DNA of 64,000 nucleotides from Bdellovibrionia bacterium (GCA_030427805.1 JAUICP010000005.1:186001-250000); one strand, 5' to 3'. Counted from the stretch's first letter, positions 35,704-44,725 are shown. Made by a program: numbers and translations. Notes: generated from the letters alone by a model not told the origin.

Positions 35704-36978
35704 TTAGACCGGCGTGAAAATCACGCTGGCATTGGTTCCACCGAATCCGAAGCTGTTATTGAGAACGGCATCGAACTGACCCTCACGAGCGGTGTGGGGA
35801 ACGTAATCAAGATTACAGCCATCACTGACATCATCGAGATTGATGGTTGGCGGAACAACACCGTTTTTAAGAGCTAAAATCGAAAATATACTTTCGATGG
35901 CTCCGGCGGCACCGAGAGTGTGGCCAGTCATACTCTTAGTACTACTCACCCATAACTTTTTAGAGTGGTCACCGAAAAGACTTTCGATGGCTTGGGATTC
36001 GATTTCATCACCGACTGGAGTACTCGTCCCGTGGGCATTCACATAGCCAATCTGTTCGGGATTCATGCGGGCATCTTTAAGCGCGCGATCCATGGCGAGT
36101 TTAGCACCGGCTCCTCCGGGAGCGGGATTAGTCATGTGGTAGGCATCAGATGAAACTCCGTAACCAGTGACTTCCGCATAAATTTTAGCTCCACGTTTTG
36201 AGGCGTGTTCGAAGTCCTCAAGAATAAGAACACCGCAACCTTCGCTAAGAACAAATCCGTCTCTGTTTTTATCGAATGGTCTCGACGCCATTGTCGGCTG
36301 ACTATTGCGAGTTGAAAGGGCCTTCATTGATGCAAAACCACCAACGGCGAGGGGAGTGACTGTTGCTTCACTTCCTCCGGCGACCATGACGTCGCAGTGG
36401 CCATCGCGGATATACTTTGCAGCTTCTCCGATTGAGTGAGCCCCAGTGGCACAGGCAGAAGTCACAGAGTAATTGGGACCACGAAGTTTCCAATCGATAG
36501 TGACATGACCCGAAGCCATATTTGTAATGACCTGAGGGATAAAGAAAGGTGAGATTCTATGGGGACCTCGACTATCTAAAACCGCTTTAGCGGATTCAAT
36601 ACCTTGAAGGCCACCAATCCCAACTCCAATAATTGCCCCAGTTCGAAGACCTAATGCTTCATCTTCGCGAGGGTCTAAACCTGAATCTTCAAAAGCCATT
36701 TTTGTACATGCCAAAGTGAAATGGATAAAACGATCCATTTTCTTTTGTTCTTTCTTTGGAATGTACTCGTCAGTATTGAATCCTTTGACTTCACCAGCAA
36801 TTTTCACAGAGTGGTTCTCTGAATCAAAAGAAGTTATTTCACCGATGCCAGATGTTCCCTTGAGAATTTGTTCCCAAGATTCAGTGACATTGGTCCCCAC
36901 GGGAGAGACCATGCCCATTCCCGTTACGACAACTCTTCTTTGCTTTATACCCGGACGTTCAAATACTGTTTCAGCCAT
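35704..36978 (-). CDS. fabF: beta-ketoacyl-ACP synthase II
   Basis: 424 residues. It elongates acyl-ACPs with malonyl-ACP. Cys176 in V-T-S-A-C-A-T-G is the nucleophile; the two histidines are in N-A-H-G-T-S-T (about 316) and G-H-T-L-G-A-A-G (about 353). The N-terminus G-I-K-Q-R-R-V-V-V-T-G-M-G-M-V-S-P-V-G is slightly longer than in E. coli. ATG follows acpP by 25 bases. Confidence 0.97.
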   Translation of the reverse strand: MAETVFERPGIKQRRVVVTGMGMVSPVGTNVTESWEQILKGTSGIGEITSFDSENHSVKIAGEVKGFNTDEYIPKKEQKKMDRFIHFTLACTKMAFEDSGLDPREDEALGLRTGAIIGVGIGGLQGIESAKAVLDSRGPHRISPFFIPQVITNMASGHVTIDWKLRGPNYSVTSACATGAHSIGEAAKYIRDGHCDVMVAGGSEATVTPLAVGGFASMKALSTRNSQPTMASRPFDKNRDGFVLSEGCGVLILEDFEHASKRGAKIYAEVTGYGVSSDAYHMTNPAPGGAGAKLAMDRALKDARMNPEQIGYVNAHGTSTPVGDEIESQAIESLFGDHSKKLWVSSTKSMTGHTLGAAGAIESIFSILALKNGVVPPTINLDDVSDGCNLDYVPHTAREGQFDAVLNNSFGFGGTNASVIFTPV

Positions 36979-37003
36979 AGGATCCCTCGTTGAGATGGAT
37001 GGA

Positions 37004-37243
37004 TTATGCCTTACCTTTTGTTTGCAAGTAAGATGCTACATCTTGAACTGTTTTAAGCTTTTCAGCATCTTCATCAGGAATTTCAATTCCGAACTCTTCT
37101 TCCATTGCCATGACTAGCTCAACAATGTCCAAGCTATCTGCGCCTAGATCATCAATAAAAGAAGCCTCAGCCTTTACTCTCTCAGGATCAACACCGAGTT
37201 GCTCGACGATCACTTCTTTTACTTTTGCAGGTACTGCTGACAT
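37004..37243 (-). CDS. acpP: acyl carrier protein
   Basis: 79 residues, very acidic. The 4'-phosphopantetheine serine is Ser37 in [10 protein letters not shown]. Helix II ([11 protein letters not shown]) is the usual enzyme-docking surface. GAGGAAATT lies before the ATG. Standard position between fabG and fabF. Confidence 0.97.
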   Translation of the reverse strand: MSAVPAKVKEVIVEQLGVDPERVKAEASFIDDLGADSLDIVELVMAMEEEFGIEIPDEDAEKLKTVQDVASYLQTKGKA

Positions 37244-37255
37244 AATTTCCTCCGT

Positions 37256-37996
37256 TTACATATACAATCCACCGTTAACAGCAATTGTCTGTCCGGTGAT
37301 ATATTTTGAGTCATCACTTAATAAAAAGGCCACAGCCATGGCCACATCTTCTACATTGCCCAACTGATTCATTGGGATATTCGCAAGTATGGCTTTTTTC
37401 TGTTCGTCTGGAAGAGCATCTGTCATGTCGGTAACAATAAAACCGGGAGCGACATTGTTCACGCGAACATTGCGACTTGCGATTTCTTGGGCGACTGATT
37501 TGGCAAAAGCTTCTGTACCCGCTTTACTAGCTGCATAGTTTGACTGGCCGGCATTTCCCATCTGGCCAATGACGCTAGTGATATTTACGATGGAACCTTT
37601 TCTCGCCTTCATCATTGGCTTTGTAGCCGCTTTGGTGCACAGAAAAGTCCCCTTTAAATTTGTGTCTATAACTCGGTCAAAATCTTCGGGCTTGAGGCGC
37701 ATAAGAAGTTGGTCCGCAGTAATTCCGGCATTGTTGACCAAGCCAGTAATCGATCCCCACTTTTCGTTGATCGTTTTAAAGGCGGCATCGACTGATTCGG
37801 GATCCCCAACATTTAATTGAATCAGGAGATGTCCTTCGCCGGGAAGGGAGGCCAAGACTTTTTCAGCAGGCTCTTTTGAACTTGAATAGGTCACAGCAAC
37901 TTGAGCCCCCATATCGGCGAGAACCTTGGCGATTCCGGCTCCGATACCACGCGAACTCCCTGTCACTAATACTTTGTGATCGTTCAAATTAGTCAT
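37256..37996 (-). CDS. fabG: 3-oxoacyl-ACP reductase
   Basis: 246 residues, short-chain dehydrogenase fold. Cofactor motif T-G-S-S-R-G-I-G at 12-19, N-N-A-G at 88-91, catalytic Ser141, Tyr154 and Lys158 in Y-A-A-S-K. It reduces 3-oxoacyl-ACP with NADPH. Its start overlaps the fabD stop by 4 bases, so the two are coupled. Confidence 0.97.
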   Translation of the reverse strand: MTNLNDHKVLVTGSSRGIGAGIAKVLADMGAQVAVTYSSSKEPAEKVLASLPGEGHLLIQLNVGDPESVDAAFKTINEKWGSITGLVNNAGITADQLLMRLKPEDFDRVIDTNLKGTFLCTKAATKPMMKARKGSIVNITSVIGQMGNAGQSNYAASKAGTEAFAKSVAQEIASRNVRVNNVAPGFIVTDMTDALPDEQKKAILANIPMNQLGNVEDVAMAVAFLLSDDSKYITGQTIAVNGGLYM

Positions 37997-38970
37997 CCAG
38001 CTTCCTCTTTAATGAAGTTTTGAACAGCCCCTAAATCATCTAAAGAATTGATATTCAATGTTTTTAGACCATCACTGTCAATTTTTTTCACCAATCCAGC
38101 GAGAACCTTGCCCGGACCACATTCTATGAAAGCCTGGCAGCCTTGTACTTTCAGGGTTTCTACACACTGAGTCCAAAGAACGGCTCCGGTCACCTGGGAA
38201 ATCAAATAATTTCGCATCTCATCAGGAGAAGTAGCGACTGTCGCTTTAAGGTTTTGCACCACGGGAAATTGGGGCGCTTTGAAGGCAATTTCACCCAAAA
38301 CCTGGGCCATTCGTTCTTCGGCGGGCTTCATCATTGAGCAATGAAATGGTGCGGATACCTTGAGAGGAATCAAGCGCAACTTTCGAGGACTGGGATCAAT
38401 ATCGGTCCCTTTAATATTTTGCGCCGCCCATTCAATCGCATCTTTACTTCCGCTCACAACAATCTGCCCTGGGGCGTTGAAGTTGGCAGCTTCGATGATC
38501 CAATCTTTGTTCTGTTCTCGAGTTTTTTGCAAAAGCTGCTCGAGCTGCTGAGAGTCCAGTCCCATGACGGCAGCCATGGCCCCTTTTCCTACGGGAACGG
38601 CCTCTTGCATGGCCAGTCCGCGGGCTCTTACCGCGCGCATTCCTTCGGAAAAACTAAAGACACCAGCGCTGACGAGGGCAGAGTATTCTCCAATGGAGTG
38701 GCCTGAAGCGAGACTTGGTTTAAATCCAGCCTCATCCTTTAGAATTTTGTAGGTGGCATAGGACGTCAGAAGGAGTGCCGGCTGGGTATTTTCAGTCAAC
38801 ATGAGGTCTTCTTCAGGTCCTTCAAAGCAGAGTTTTTTAAAGTCTTGAGAAAGGGTGTCGCCCGCTTCTTCGAAAAGTTCTTTGGCGGTTTTAAAATTCT
38901 CGAATAAGAATTTTCCCATTTCAATATGTTGGCTCCCTTGTCCGGGAAAAAGTGCAGCAATTGACATCAT
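37993..38970 (-). CDS. fabD: malonyl-CoA:ACP transacylase
   Basis: 325 residues. It loads malonate on ACP. G-Q-G-S-Q at 10-14, nucleophile Ser92 in G-H-S-I-G-E-Y, Arg in V-R-A-R-G, and the active-site His in A-P-F-H-C-S-M near residue 204. Two adjacent ATGs at the start; the first overlaps the fabH stop by one base. Confidence 0.97.
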   Translation of the reverse strand: MMSIAALFPGQGSQHIEMGKFLFENFKTAKELFEEAGDTLSQDFKKLCFEGPEEDLMLTENTQPALLLTSYATYKILKDEAGFKPSLASGHSIGEYSALVSAGVFSFSEGMRAVRARGLAMQEAVPVGKGAMAAVMGLDSQQLEQLLQKTREQNKDWIIEAANFNAPGQIVVSGSKDAIEWAAQNIKGTDIDPSPRKLRLIPLKVSAPFHCSMMKPAEERMAQVLGEIAFKAPQFPVVQNLKATVATSPDEMRNYLISQVTGAVLWTQCVETLKVQGCQAFIECGPGKVLAGLVKKIDSDGLKTLNINSLDDLGAVQNFIKEEAG

Positions 38971-39971
38971 TAATACCTCAACAAAATACTTCCGCTCGTC
39001 AGTCCTGCGCCAAAGGCGGTCAGGAGAACCATGTCACCGCGCTTGATTCGACCATCTTTGACGGCGGCATCAAGAGCCATTGGAACAGTGGCTGCAGAGG
39101 TATTTCCTTTAGTTTCTAGGTCGTAAATAATTTTTTCATCGGGAATTCCGAAGTGCCTACCAACGGCTTCTATGATTCGGCGATTGGCCTGATGGGGAAT
39201 AACCCAGTCAACGTCGTCTTTTGACAGATTGTTGGCATCGAGGGCTTCCTGGCAGCACTGAGACATTGTTCTCACGGCATTCTTGAAGATCTCCTTACCT
39301 TTCATTTGCACGTACTGAAGGTCTTTATCGAGAACGTCTTGGCGAAAAGGAATTTTAGATCCACCGGCGGGGAGTACGAAAAGGTCTCCGAGGCTACCGT
39401 CGGCGTGGAGGTGCATGCTGAGAATTCCGTTTTCTTCATTTTCTTCGGCAGGACCAACAACGGCGGCTCCGGCCCCATCGCCAAAGAGAATGCAAGTGCC
39501 GCGATCTTTGTAATTGACGAGTCGGTGAAGAATTTCGGCGCCGATCACAAGGACGTTTTTGTACATCCCTGAGCGGACGAATTGTTCAGCCACCGAAAGA
39601 GAATAAACAAAACCGGTGCAAGCAGCGCTGAGATCAAAAGCCATAATGTTGCGGCATCCCAATTTATTTTGAAGCTCACAGGCAGCGCTGGGCATGACCT
39701 GGTCGGGAGAAACGGTGGCGAAGATAATCATGTCGATATCTTCTGGTGTCCTTCCTGCGGCCTCTAAGGCCCTCTGAGACGCTTTCAGTGCCAAATCACT
39801 GGTAACGACCCCATCCTCAGCAATTCGCCGGGCTTTAATACCGGTACGCTCAACAATCCATTCATCGTTGGTTTCGACCATCTTCTCGAGATCTTTATTG
39901 GTGAGCATTTTTTCTGGAAAAAAAGAACCAGTACCCAGTATTTTTGCACGGTAAGGACCAGCTAATGCCAT
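38970..39971 (-). CDS. fabH: beta-ketoacyl-ACP synthase III
   Basis: 333 residues from ATG 39971 (a GTG at 39986 is in frame with no ribosome site). FabH starts fatty-acid synthesis by condensing acyl-CoA with malonyl-ACP. Catalytic triad Cys118 (S-A-A-C-T-G), His260 (P-H-Q-A-N) and Asn290 (G-N-T-S-A-A) is complete. First gene of fabH-fabD-fabG-acpP-fabF. No plsX or rpmF is seen upstream within the window. Confidence 0.96.
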   Translation of the reverse strand: MALAGPYRAKILGTGSFFPEKMLTNKDLEKMVETNDEWIVERTGIKARRIAEDGVVTSDLALKASQRALEAAGRTPEDIDMIIFATVSPDQVMPSAACELQNKLGCRNIMAFDLSAACTGFVYSLSVAEQFVRSGMYKNVLVIGAEILHRLVNYKDRGTCILFGDGAGAAVVGPAEENEENGILSMHLHADGSLGDLFVLPAGGSKIPFRQDVLDKDLQYVQMKGKEIFKNAVRTMSQCCQEALDANNLSKDDVDWVIPHQANRRIIEAVGRHFGIPDEKIIYDLETKGNTSAATVPMALDAAVKDGRIKRGDMVLLTAFGAGLTSGSILLRY

Positions 39972-40138
39972 AATCAACAACCCCACGTTATTATGTCTAT
40001 TTCAGCTTTAAACAATATGACTCGGAACTCTTATAGAAATCTGACCTAAAAGCAACATAAATTTAGCTTTACAAGGATCTAGCCCAGTGAGCTAAAGATT
40101 TGAATTTACTTGCTATAAACACAATTTTTCCCGATTTT

Positions 40139-40167
40139 TTGACAGCTGGGTTGATTTAACGTTTACT
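40139..40167 (+). promoter_or_regulatory. putative promoter of the SH3/barrel gene
   Basis: TTGACA at 40139 and TTTACT at 40162 with a 17-base spacer, 38 bases before the GTG at 40206. Confidence 0.5.
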
Positions 40168-40205
40168 AATTTTATGAAAGTCCCAAACACCAAGAGAGTT
40201 GCCGC

Positions 40206-41156
40206 GTGAGATTAAAAAAATGGTCGCGCTTTCAGTTAGCGCTGGAGCCCTCTTTAGGTGTGTTTTTTGCCCTTGCGCTCATGTTTTTTGGGCCCCTGTC
40301 TGTGGCTCAGGATTATAAAATCAAAAAGCCTGTCGATATCTATCAAGAGCCCAGTGAAGAGTCGCGCCTGTTGATTGCTCTACCGCCCGGGTCAGTGATC
40401 AACGTGCGCAAAAGTAAGAATAAAAATTGGCTGAAGGTTGAATACCTCCTTGCCGAGGACACGGTTTCTGGTTTTGTGCACGCCAAACAGTTAAAAAAGA
40501 ATTTAATCCGCCCAGAAGAAGTAAAGGTCAAAAAAAAGCGAATACTCCCGCGCCTTAAAGACGAGCTGGAAAAAGAGTCGATGAATCATATTTCGAGTCG
40601 TTTTGCCCTGGGTTTGAATTTTTCCTATGGCAGTGCCATGCAAACCAGTCAAACCTTAATAACCGACTTTGGGCAAATTGCCGTCGATGACTTTAGTGGT
40701 AGTACCTTAAAGTACGGATTGAATTTCAATATTCCCCTTGAAGAATATACTCAGCTTCGCCTCTCAGTTTTATATTCGACCTACAGTATGAATAGCACGG
40801 CTAACTCGCTGATTTCGAGTGTCGGTAGTAGTAAGTTAGAGAGGGACCAAACATTTGTTCAGCTGGGCGCTTACTTTAAACCCTACGCCGGGGATGAGAG
40901 AAAGTACTATATCCTCGCGGGAATGGAGTTTGAGCTGGGAGTAGAGGTTAAAGTGAAGTCCACTGGTAACTCTACGAGTATTTCGAGTAGCGGGGATCTG
41001 GATTCACAAATAGGACTCGCCGTCGGCTTTGGTCGCGAGTGGACTCTTCGAAAAGATAGGGCCTACCTTTATACTGAAGGTCTCTTCAGCCTCATTTTTT
41101 CTGATCCCATTACCTATAATTTGGGCCTAGGTGTTGGATTTAGCTTTCTTTTTTAG
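40206..41156 (+). CDS. SH3b plus outer-membrane beta-barrel protein
   Basis: 316 residues from GTG 40206 (AGAGAG upstream). Signal peptide to about residue 35 (cleavage near S-V-A/Q-D). Residues about 37-95 form an SH3b-like domain (V-D-I-Y-x-E-P-S-E-E-S, L-P-P-G-S-V-I-N-V, W-L-K-V-E-Y, G-F-V-H-A). After a basic linker, residues about 115-316 are alternating strands ending in F-S-F-L-F, the C-terminal Phe signature of barrels assembled by BamA. The SH3 part may bind peptidoglycan, linking it to the outer membrane. Confidence 0.72.
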   Translation: MRLKKWSRFQLALEPSLGVFFALALMFFGPLSVAQDYKIKKPVDIYQEPSEESRLLIALPPGSVINVRKSKNKNWLKVEYLLAEDTVSGFVHAKQLKKNLIRPEEVKVKKKRILPRLKDELEKESMNHISSRFALGLNFSYGSAMQTSQTLITDFGQIAVDDFSGSTLKYGLNFNIPLEEYTQLRLSVLYSTYSMNSTANSLISSVGSSKLERDQTFVQLGAYFKPYAGDERKYYILAGMEFELGVEVKVKSTGNSTSISSSGDLDSQIGLAVGFGREWTLRKDRAYLYTEGLFSLIFSDPITYNLGLGVGFSFLF

Positions 41157-41227
41157 GCGTCAATGACTGTCATCTCCCATGTTTACAATGAATCCATAGA
41201 GCAAAACACCCATCAATGGAGACTTTA

Positions 41228-41698
41228 ATGAGCTTTTATGGAAGTAGTAATCACAAGGGTTGTGAAATGAAGTTACAAATCGTCGGAATTGATCACCCCG
41301 ATATGAACGTTGATGTTTTTGCTGGCGATCTCGATGTTTTAGCTTGGAGCTGGGGCCTGGGTGCCCATCATCACGGCCAAGTTCAAGGAGCACAACCTCC
41401 CCAGAAGCCCGAACGGCAAATGCTTTCAATCACCAAGTGGCAAGGGCTTGAGTCAGCCTACTTTTATAAAATGGTTGATGAGTCGATTGCTATTGGGACC
41501 GTTCGCTTCACCTGTAGTAGCGAATCTTTAGATACGGTTTTTGAACTCAAGCAGGCTAAAATCGAATCCATTTATACCGGTGGAAGTGGGGGTGAGCAGA
41601 GACTCACAGAAAACATCGCCCTTCGATTTGAAAGCATGAACATTGAGTACGTCGACAAAACCGGCGAGTCTAAGAAGACCTCAAAAACAACTCTGTAA
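41228..41698 (+). CDS. Hcp-like (type VI secretion tube family) protein
   Basis: 156 residues from ATG 41228 with GGAG seven bases upstream. M-K-L-Q-I-V-G-I, L-D-V-L-A-W-S-W-G and the last strand A-L-R-F-E-S-M-N-I-E-Y-V-D match the Hcp beta-barrel, and the I-T-K-W-Q-G and T-V-R-F-T-C-S segments lie in register. A His-Gly-Gln loop near 47-60 is variable in the family. No other type VI genes are in the window, so this is an orphan. It could be a tube protein of a distant cluster, or a secreted or extracellular Hcp-family protein with another role. Confidence 0.72.
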   Translation: MSFYGSSNHKGCEMKLQIVGIDHPDMNVDVFAGDLDVLAWSWGLGAHHHGQVQGAQPPQKPERQMLSITKWQGLESAYFYKMVDESIAIGTVRFTCSSESLDTVFELKQAKIESIYTGGSGGEQRLTENIALRFESMNIEYVDKTGESKKTSKTTL

Positions 41699-41806
41699 AT
41701 ACCGAGCCAGTCCATTGGGGATTGGAATGAGTTTCTCAAAATAAAATATTCATCGATGTTTCAAATCGTCATGGACAACTAATAGGCATTTAAAAAATAT
41801 TTCGAC

Positions 41807-41840
41807 AAGACTGACTCGTCACAATCGACCTGTCAGTCTT
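41807..41840. repeat. 9-bp inverted repeat upstream of the small exported paralogue
   Basis: AAGACTGAC and GTCAGTCTT separated by 16 bases, 48 bases before the ATG at 41888. There is no T tract, so it may be a regulatory hairpin rather than a terminator. Confidence 0.5.
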
Positions 41841-41887
41841 CAGTTTGGCAGTGGTTTTGCTCTATTAAAGGGTGAAAGAGGATTGTT

Positions 41888-42223
41888 ATGAAGAGAGTCA
41901 TGTCATTTTGTATTATTTTAATATCAGCAAGTCTTTTAACTCTGCCTGCAGTCGCAAAAAGAGCTTCAATTAAGAACGCTTTGAATGCCGCCCTTGAGGA
42001 CTCCCATAAAGAGGCTCGAGTGAATAAGAAGAAGGCCAACAAACGCCCAAGAGAAAGCGATATTTTGATCCGAAGCAAAAGTCATTCGCCTGAAATCGTT
42101 GATATTGATCCCAACGAGATCTCTGGAGATAAGCCAAAGAGTGAAGTCCTACAGTGGCGCGATGAGCGCAGAGAGGTGATAGAAGACGCTCCTGTGGCCC
42201 TTGATGCTGCCGACGGCGAATAG
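41888..42223 (+). CDS. small exported protein (paralogue A)
   Basis: 111 residues. AAGAGGATTGTT precedes the ATG. Signal peptide at residues 1-23 (cleavage near A-V-A/K-R). The mature protein is charged and probably extended: a helix K-N-A-L-N-A-A-L-E-D-S-H-K-E-A-R-V-N-K-K followed by an acidic tail. The helix is repeated in the gene at 42419 (N-A-L-E-N-A-L-N-D-S-I-K-E-A-R-V-N). No family recognised. Confidence 0.7.
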   Translation: MKRVMSFCIILISASLLTLPAVAKRASIKNALNAALEDSHKEARVNKKKANKRPRESDILIRSKSHSPEIVDIDPNEISGDKPKSEVLQWRDERREVIEDAPVALDAADGE

Positions 42224-42418
42224 TCTCTACTCCTATTTCTCGAATAAATACTACCAGTTCCAATAAAGCCGATGGTGAGGCTCAAGGTGTCTAATTATGT
42301 GACGCCGATCTAATTTTTAAACGCTTAGATGAGATTTCTTTTGTCTATACCCGGAATGGGTTTAGCACTTCTTAACTATGGGTAATTTAGTATTTGGTAG
42401 AAAAATAGGGGATATTTC

Positions 42419-42664
42419 GTGAAAAACATGGCTGTTTTCTGTGTTCTTATTTCGTTAACATTCGCATATTCAAATAGCGCAAAAGCCGATCGCGGCGCGA
42501 CCGTCAATGCCTTAGAGAATGCACTGAATGATTCGATTAAAGAGGCTCGAGTCAATATTGATAAGAGTGAATCCCGCGTTCGAACAGGCGAGCGGGAAAT
42601 TCTATCGACAGATGAAGAAGTTAAGGTTATTAAAATTCGCTCTAAAAAAGTGAATGTGCGCTAA
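42419..42664 (+). CDS. small exported protein (paralogue B)
   Basis: 81 residues from GTG 42419, with AGGGGATATTTC upstream. Signal peptide at residues 1-23. The mature part is one amphipathic charged region sharing A-L-x-x-A-L-x-D-S-x-K-E-A-R-V-N with the protein at 41888; 15 bases (TAAAGAGGCTCGAGT) are identical between the two genes at the same codons. Ends head-to-tail against the recombinase gene with no gap. No family recognised. Confidence 0.65.
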   Translation: MKNMAVFCVLISLTFAYSNSAKADRGATVNALENALNDSIKEARVNIDKSESRVRTGEREILSTDEEVKVIKIRSKKVNVR

Positions 42665-43258
42665 TTATAAAATAAGTTTTTTAAGTTCGTGCTGAGAGTA
42701 AACGTAGTCGGCATAAATCATGGTATTAGTGATGTTTCTGTGGCCGAGTGCCACTTGCAAAAGTCGAAGATCTTTTGTTTTTCTAAATAATCGAATAGCA
42801 AAAGTATGCCTCAGGGAATGAAACTTCTTATCGCAGGGTCGGTAATAGTCCCAAATATCTCGCAAGCGATGATAGCCAATCGGAAAAAGTCTATGTTGTC
42901 CCTTATAATCCATCGTTAATTCGTTCAAAGCCTGAAAGAGTTTCTTGCGCAAGGGGAGTTCCCGGTCGTTAGAACCCTTAATGCCATGGATAAACAGGCT
43001 TTCATCGTAGACATTCAGGTCATCCCTTGTGAGTTCGAGAAGTTCAGTCGCCCGAGCTCCAGTGCTCAGGGCTAATTCGAGCAATATGACATTTCGAGTG
43101 TCAGACTTAAAAGAAGACTTTAATAGTTTTTCGAGTTTCCAAACTTCGGGTTCAAGCAAGTATTTATTCTTGTTGAGTGCATAAACCTTTTTTCGGGCCT
43201 TGCGTTTGCCCGTGGAACTATTTTTCTGATGATTTCGCGGTTTAACAAACTCTTCCAT
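42665..43258 (-). CDS. compact tyrosine recombinase
   Basis: 197 residues from ATG 43258 (the frame stays open upstream to 43363, so the exact start is unsure; no strong ribosome site). Only the catalytic domain is present: Arg69 in S-T-G-A-R-A-T-E-L-L, beta-hairpin Lys94, His147-x2-Arg150 in H-S-L-R-H-T-F-A, His173 in L-G-H-R-N and nucleophile Tyr182 in N-T-M-I-Y-A-D-Y. All six are intact. The usual N-terminal core-binding domain is missing or replaced by a basic 27-residue segment, unlike XerC/D or phage integrases. Alternatively, it pairs with another protein for site binding. Confidence 0.85.
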   Translation of the reverse strand: MEEFVKPRNHQKNSSTGKRKARKKVYALNKNKYLLEPEVWKLEKLLKSSFKSDTRNVILLELALSTGARATELLELTRDDLNVYDESLFIHGIKGSNDRELPLRKKLFQALNELTMDYKGQHRLFPIGYHRLRDIWDYYRPCDKKFHSLRHTFAIRLFRKTKDLRLLQVALGHRNITNTMIYADYVYSQHELKKLIL

Positions 43259-43333
43259 GACTTCTATCGAGTTTATAAAGATTTCGGTGAACTCACAAGA
43301 AAACATTTTTAAAATAAGTTTGGAGAAGCCCCT

Positions 43334-44260
43334 ATGAATCTTGAAGAACTCAGCGCTATTCACCTTGTGTTATTGGGCATTGCCTTTATTTTGCTCGTAT
43401 TGATCTTTAACTTTGTAGGCGACAAGTACCACTCATCAAAAAAGAAAAAGCTTCTCAAGCAGCACAAGTCTTTCTTTTACCAAATGGGTAAGTATCGAAG
43501 CGAGAGACCTCCAGAAAAATACAATTGGCTTCCTCTTGATGCCCTCCATGAGTCGATTCGCATCGAACAGGTCGAAGATGTTTTCCAAAGGCGAATCGCA
43601 GATCACCTGGTCATGTTCTTTGAAACTAAGTTGCGGATTGATTCGTCACCATTAGCGATTCGTTATGACCACTTCATTGATAATGGTTTTTTTCTGCATT
43701 TTCCTGAAACGAAATTACAATCTAAAAATGTACTACTGTGTCCACCACTACGCATCCCCGGGAATATGAGTCTCTTTATCGTATATGTCTTGTCATCCGT
43801 CGGTCTTTACTATTATGTGCGCGATGAATCGGGCCTTAACTTGTTCTTGTGCTTTGCGGGGCACACAGCGCTCTTTTATTTCGCAAACATTATCACCTCG
43901 GGATTGAGTAAATTTAAGTCGGGTCGTTTTGCTCTAAGACGGCTGAAGCATTTGCTTCGGCGGCCTGTCCAGGAGCGATTTTCGAAGTACAGCCTGGTAG
44001 ACTCAGAAAGTAACACGGTCTCTGCGCGATGGCTCGAGGCCCTTTACTCTCTCGATCAAAAATCACCTTTAAAAGGGGTGGAATACTTTGTCTGGGTTAA
44101 AAATGGCAAGCTGACCCTCGGTTTATTTTCGAAATATGACTTTTTTAGTGAAGATCGATTGGAGCAAGGTCATGCGCGGAGGAGCCTCGAAAACGAGCTG
44201 CGCTTTATAGAGAACCTGGCCGCAAATTCCTTGCGCGAAATTCAGGGAAAGCGCCTCTAG
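43334..44260 (+). CDS. membrane protein of unknown function, 308 aa
   Basis: GGAGA lies before the ATG. One N-terminal membrane helix (about 9-28), a basic cytoplasmic stretch (K-K-K-K-L-L-K-Q-H-K), and two helices at about 144-160 and 172-190 separate two soluble parts. The C-terminal part (about 195-308) is basic and charged. No family or motif recognised. Divergent from the recombinase if that starts at 43258. Confidence 0.72.
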   Translation: MNLEELSAIHLVLLGIAFILLVLIFNFVGDKYHSSKKKKLLKQHKSFFYQMGKYRSERPPEKYNWLPLDALHESIRIEQVEDVFQRRIADHLVMFFETKLRIDSSPLAIRYDHFIDNGFFLHFPETKLQSKNVLLCPPLRIPGNMSLFIVYVLSSVGLYYYVRDESGLNLFLCFAGHTALFYFANIITSGLSKFKSGRFALRRLKHLLRRPVQERFSKYSLVDSESNTVSARWLEALYSLDQKSPLKGVEYFVWVKNGKLTLGLFSKYDFFSEDRLEQGHARRSLENELRFIENLAANSLREIQGKRL

Positions 44261-44302
44261 TCGCGCTTTCATGTCAATTTATGATTGATTCCAATAGTGA
44301 AG

Positions 44303-44725
44303 TTAATGGAGCTTGAGCTTACTTTTTACGAGCTGACGATATTCAATTTCATCTTCAAAAAGATCTTCTCCGCCGAGATCGATCGCATTAGCAAATTGAA
44401 TTTTTGCTTCATCTTTCTTTCCGAGTTCAAAGAGATTAGCACCAATTCTGAATTGAATAAACGGGTTGCTATCATCGAGTTCAGCTGCACGCTGAAACTG
44501 CTCAAGGGATTTTTCGTAGAGTTCTCCCTCAAAATAGGCTTCGCCAATGGAGCCGTAAAGCCAAAGACAGGCTTCCCAGTCTTCTTTAGGCTCGGGAAGG
44601 AGAGAAAGGGCTTCTTCCCAGACTCGAATGGCTTCTTGCCAATTAGACTCCTCATCAAGAAAATGGTTTCCTCGCTCGGAAAGTACTTCGATTTTTTCTG
44701 CGATCCCATCTGGAAGTTCAGCCAT
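44303..44725 (-). CDS. TPR-repeat protein, 140 aa
   Basis: AGGAC lies five bases before the ATG. About three TPR helical pairs: W-Q-E-A-I-R-V-W-E-E-A-L-S-L-L-P-E-P (near 28-45), Y-G-S-I-G-E-A-Y-F-E-G-E-L-Y-E-K-S-L-E-Q-F-Q-R-A-A-E-L-D-D-S (58-86) and F-R-I-G-A-N-L-F-E-L-G-K-K-D-E-A (92-107). It is acidic, cytoplasmic, and like small TPR proteins that sit beside toxins or secretion genes, but no such partner is nearby. Confidence 0.8.
   Translation of the reverse strand: MAELPDGIAEKIEVLSERGNHFLDEESNWQEAIRVWEEALSLLPEPKEDWEACLWLYGSIGEAYFEGELYEKSLEQFQRAAELDDSNPFIQFRIGANLFELGKKDEAKIQFANAIDLGGEDLFEDEIEYRQLVKSKLKLH

Noticed and set aside
41807-41840. Recombination site for the nearby tyrosine recombinase.
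   Set aside because: The 16-base spacer is much longer than the 6-8 bases used by this family and no second site was found.
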